DNA from: Acidimicrobiaceae bacterium
Lineage (GTDB): Bacteria > Actinomycetota > Acidimicrobiia > Acidimicrobiales > RAAP-2
Assembly (NCBI GenBank): GCA_030838245.1
Contig: JAUTXB010000028.1
Location: 1-5,292 of the forward strand
Direction: 5' to 3'
Length of the DNA stretch: 5,292 nucleotides
Shown here: piece after piece, positions 4,753 through 5,292 of the stretch
Layout: each line of letters opens with the position of its first letter
Numbering within the stretch: the stretch's first letter is position 1
Translations under genes and position numbers: made by a program
The notes under the pieces: model-generated
Seen by the model: the letters and a program-made list of their open reading frames with translations, nothing else
Told to the model about the DNA's origin: nothing
Database searches by the model: none

Positions 4753-5292
4753 GTGTCTTCGTTCGTAGATGCCCCCTTTCGCCTCCCAGCTCCTGCACCA
4801 GTGGAGCGAAGAGGCGGGGGGGCGGTCAGGTCGGGGCTCGCGCTGTCATCGCGTGTCTACCTCCCGGCCTGCTTGATTGCCGTCGTAGCCGCCGTCCTCG
4901 TCGGGATCGGCTGGGCCAATCGCTGGGGTGGTGCCGACTTCGGCGGTGCCATGACGAGTCTTCGTGTCGTTGTGGTCGGTCCACTGACCCTTGTGATCAT
5001 TGGGGTATTCCTGGTGTTGGAGCGGGTGCGGCCGGCACAACGGCGACCGATCTTCGCCCGCGGCTACCGCCAGGACCTCCTCTACACCGTGTTGAACGCG
5101 ACGCTCGTAGTGCCGCTAGTAACTGCATTGACTCTGTCATTCTCGGAGGTAGTCCAAAGGTCCCTCCCGTGGCTCGTCTTGGCCAGGATCAGTGTGGCGC
5201 CACGGTGGGCTGCGATTGTGGTGATCTTCGTGGCCATGGACGGGCTGAATTGGTTTGTGCATCTGGCGAACCACCGGGTCCGAGTGCTCTGG
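4753..5292 (+). CDS. Membrane protein of the sterol desaturase/fatty acid hydroxylase type (3' end outside window)
   Basis: A 180-codon open end of a gene running off the window. GTG 4753 is chosen because GAGAGG (4742-4747) lies five bases before it; GTG 4801 is an in-frame alternative without one. A Pro/Arg/Gly-rich start (1-33) is followed by membrane helices at about 36-54, 70-89, 112-130 and 152-166. Two segments recall the di-iron hydroxylase superfamily: LERVRPAQRRPIFARGYRQDLLY (89-111), like the family's ER..PA...-RGW..D-LY segment, and MDGLNWFVHLANHRVRVLW (162-180), which carries the first histidine box His170-x3-His174. The later HxxHH boxes would lie beyond the window. Relatives hydroxylate or desaturate lipids in the membrane using O2 and a di-iron centre. 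It begins 28 bases after the secreted-protein stop with no visible terminator, so it is probably co-transcribed and hence possibly under the same ECF sigma. Confidence 0.75.
   Translation, partial: MSSFVDAPFRLPAPAPVERRGGGAVRSGLALSSRVYLPACLIAVVAAVLVGIGWANRWGGADFGGAMTSLRVVVVGPLTLVIIGVFLVLERVRPAQRRPIFARGYRQDLLYTVLNATLVVPLVTALTLSFSEVVQRSLPWLVLARISVAPRWAAIVVIFVAMDGLNWFVHLANHRVRVLW

Noticed and set aside
4736..4763. Classical ECF promoter GGAACC...CGTT before the hydroxylase gene
   Set aside because: The spacer is 18 bp, longer than the usual 15-17, and CGTT falls after the best start codon (GTG 4753).
1..5292. CRISPR array, tRNA/rRNA gene, insertion sequence or phage element
   Set aside because: I saw no regularly spaced long repeats, tRNA-like cloverleaf, transposase motifs or terminal inverted repeats.

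Overview
The window looks like a chromosomal segment of a high-GC actinobacterium (Actinomycetota). The reasons are strongly G/C-biased third codon positions, a mycothiol-dependent DinB-family protein (mycothiol is an actinobacterial thiol), and a SigK/RskA-like ECF sigma/anti-sigma pair. Finer placement, for example an Acidimicrobiia-like lineage, is only a guess. All supported genes lie on the + strand.

Left part (1-2451): the 3' portion of a sensor histidine kinase gene, whose sensor half and presumably its response regulator lie upstream of the window. It is followed by a small STAS-domain protein of the anti-sigma-factor-antagonist type, then a complete maleylpyruvate-isomerase-family (MDMPI/DinB) mycothiol-dependent protein with its metal-ligand pattern intact. 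These look like ordinary housekeeping or accessory genes. The one oddity is an expanded Gly-Leu run in the ATP-binding G box of the kinase.

Middle and right part (2652-5292): a compact ECF sigma-factor module. An ECF sigma gene overlaps (ATGA) a gene for a membrane-anchored zinc-finger anti-sigma factor. About 200 bp further on is a secreted protein of the COG4315/Lipoprotein_15 type, and 28 nt after it begins a membrane protein of the sterol desaturase/fatty acid hydroxylase type, cut off by the window end. The same two-part box, TGATCCCTTT-N11-CCGTA, sits upstream of both the sigma gene and the secreted-protein gene with identical spacing. I read it as the promoter recognised by this sigma factor, giving autoregulation plus control of an envelope-directed output. 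Its likeness to the SigK promoter type of mycobacteria supports this reading.

The unusual parts are in the two leaders. The sigma start region is an 18-bp direct repeat with 23-bp period, so there are two copies of the start codon context. Both putative sigma-dependent transcripts carry a 6-7 codon upstream reading frame, rich in AGG/AGA arginine codons, whose stop overlaps the real start codon. The secreted-protein leader also holds a degenerate triple GCGAGAA repeat.
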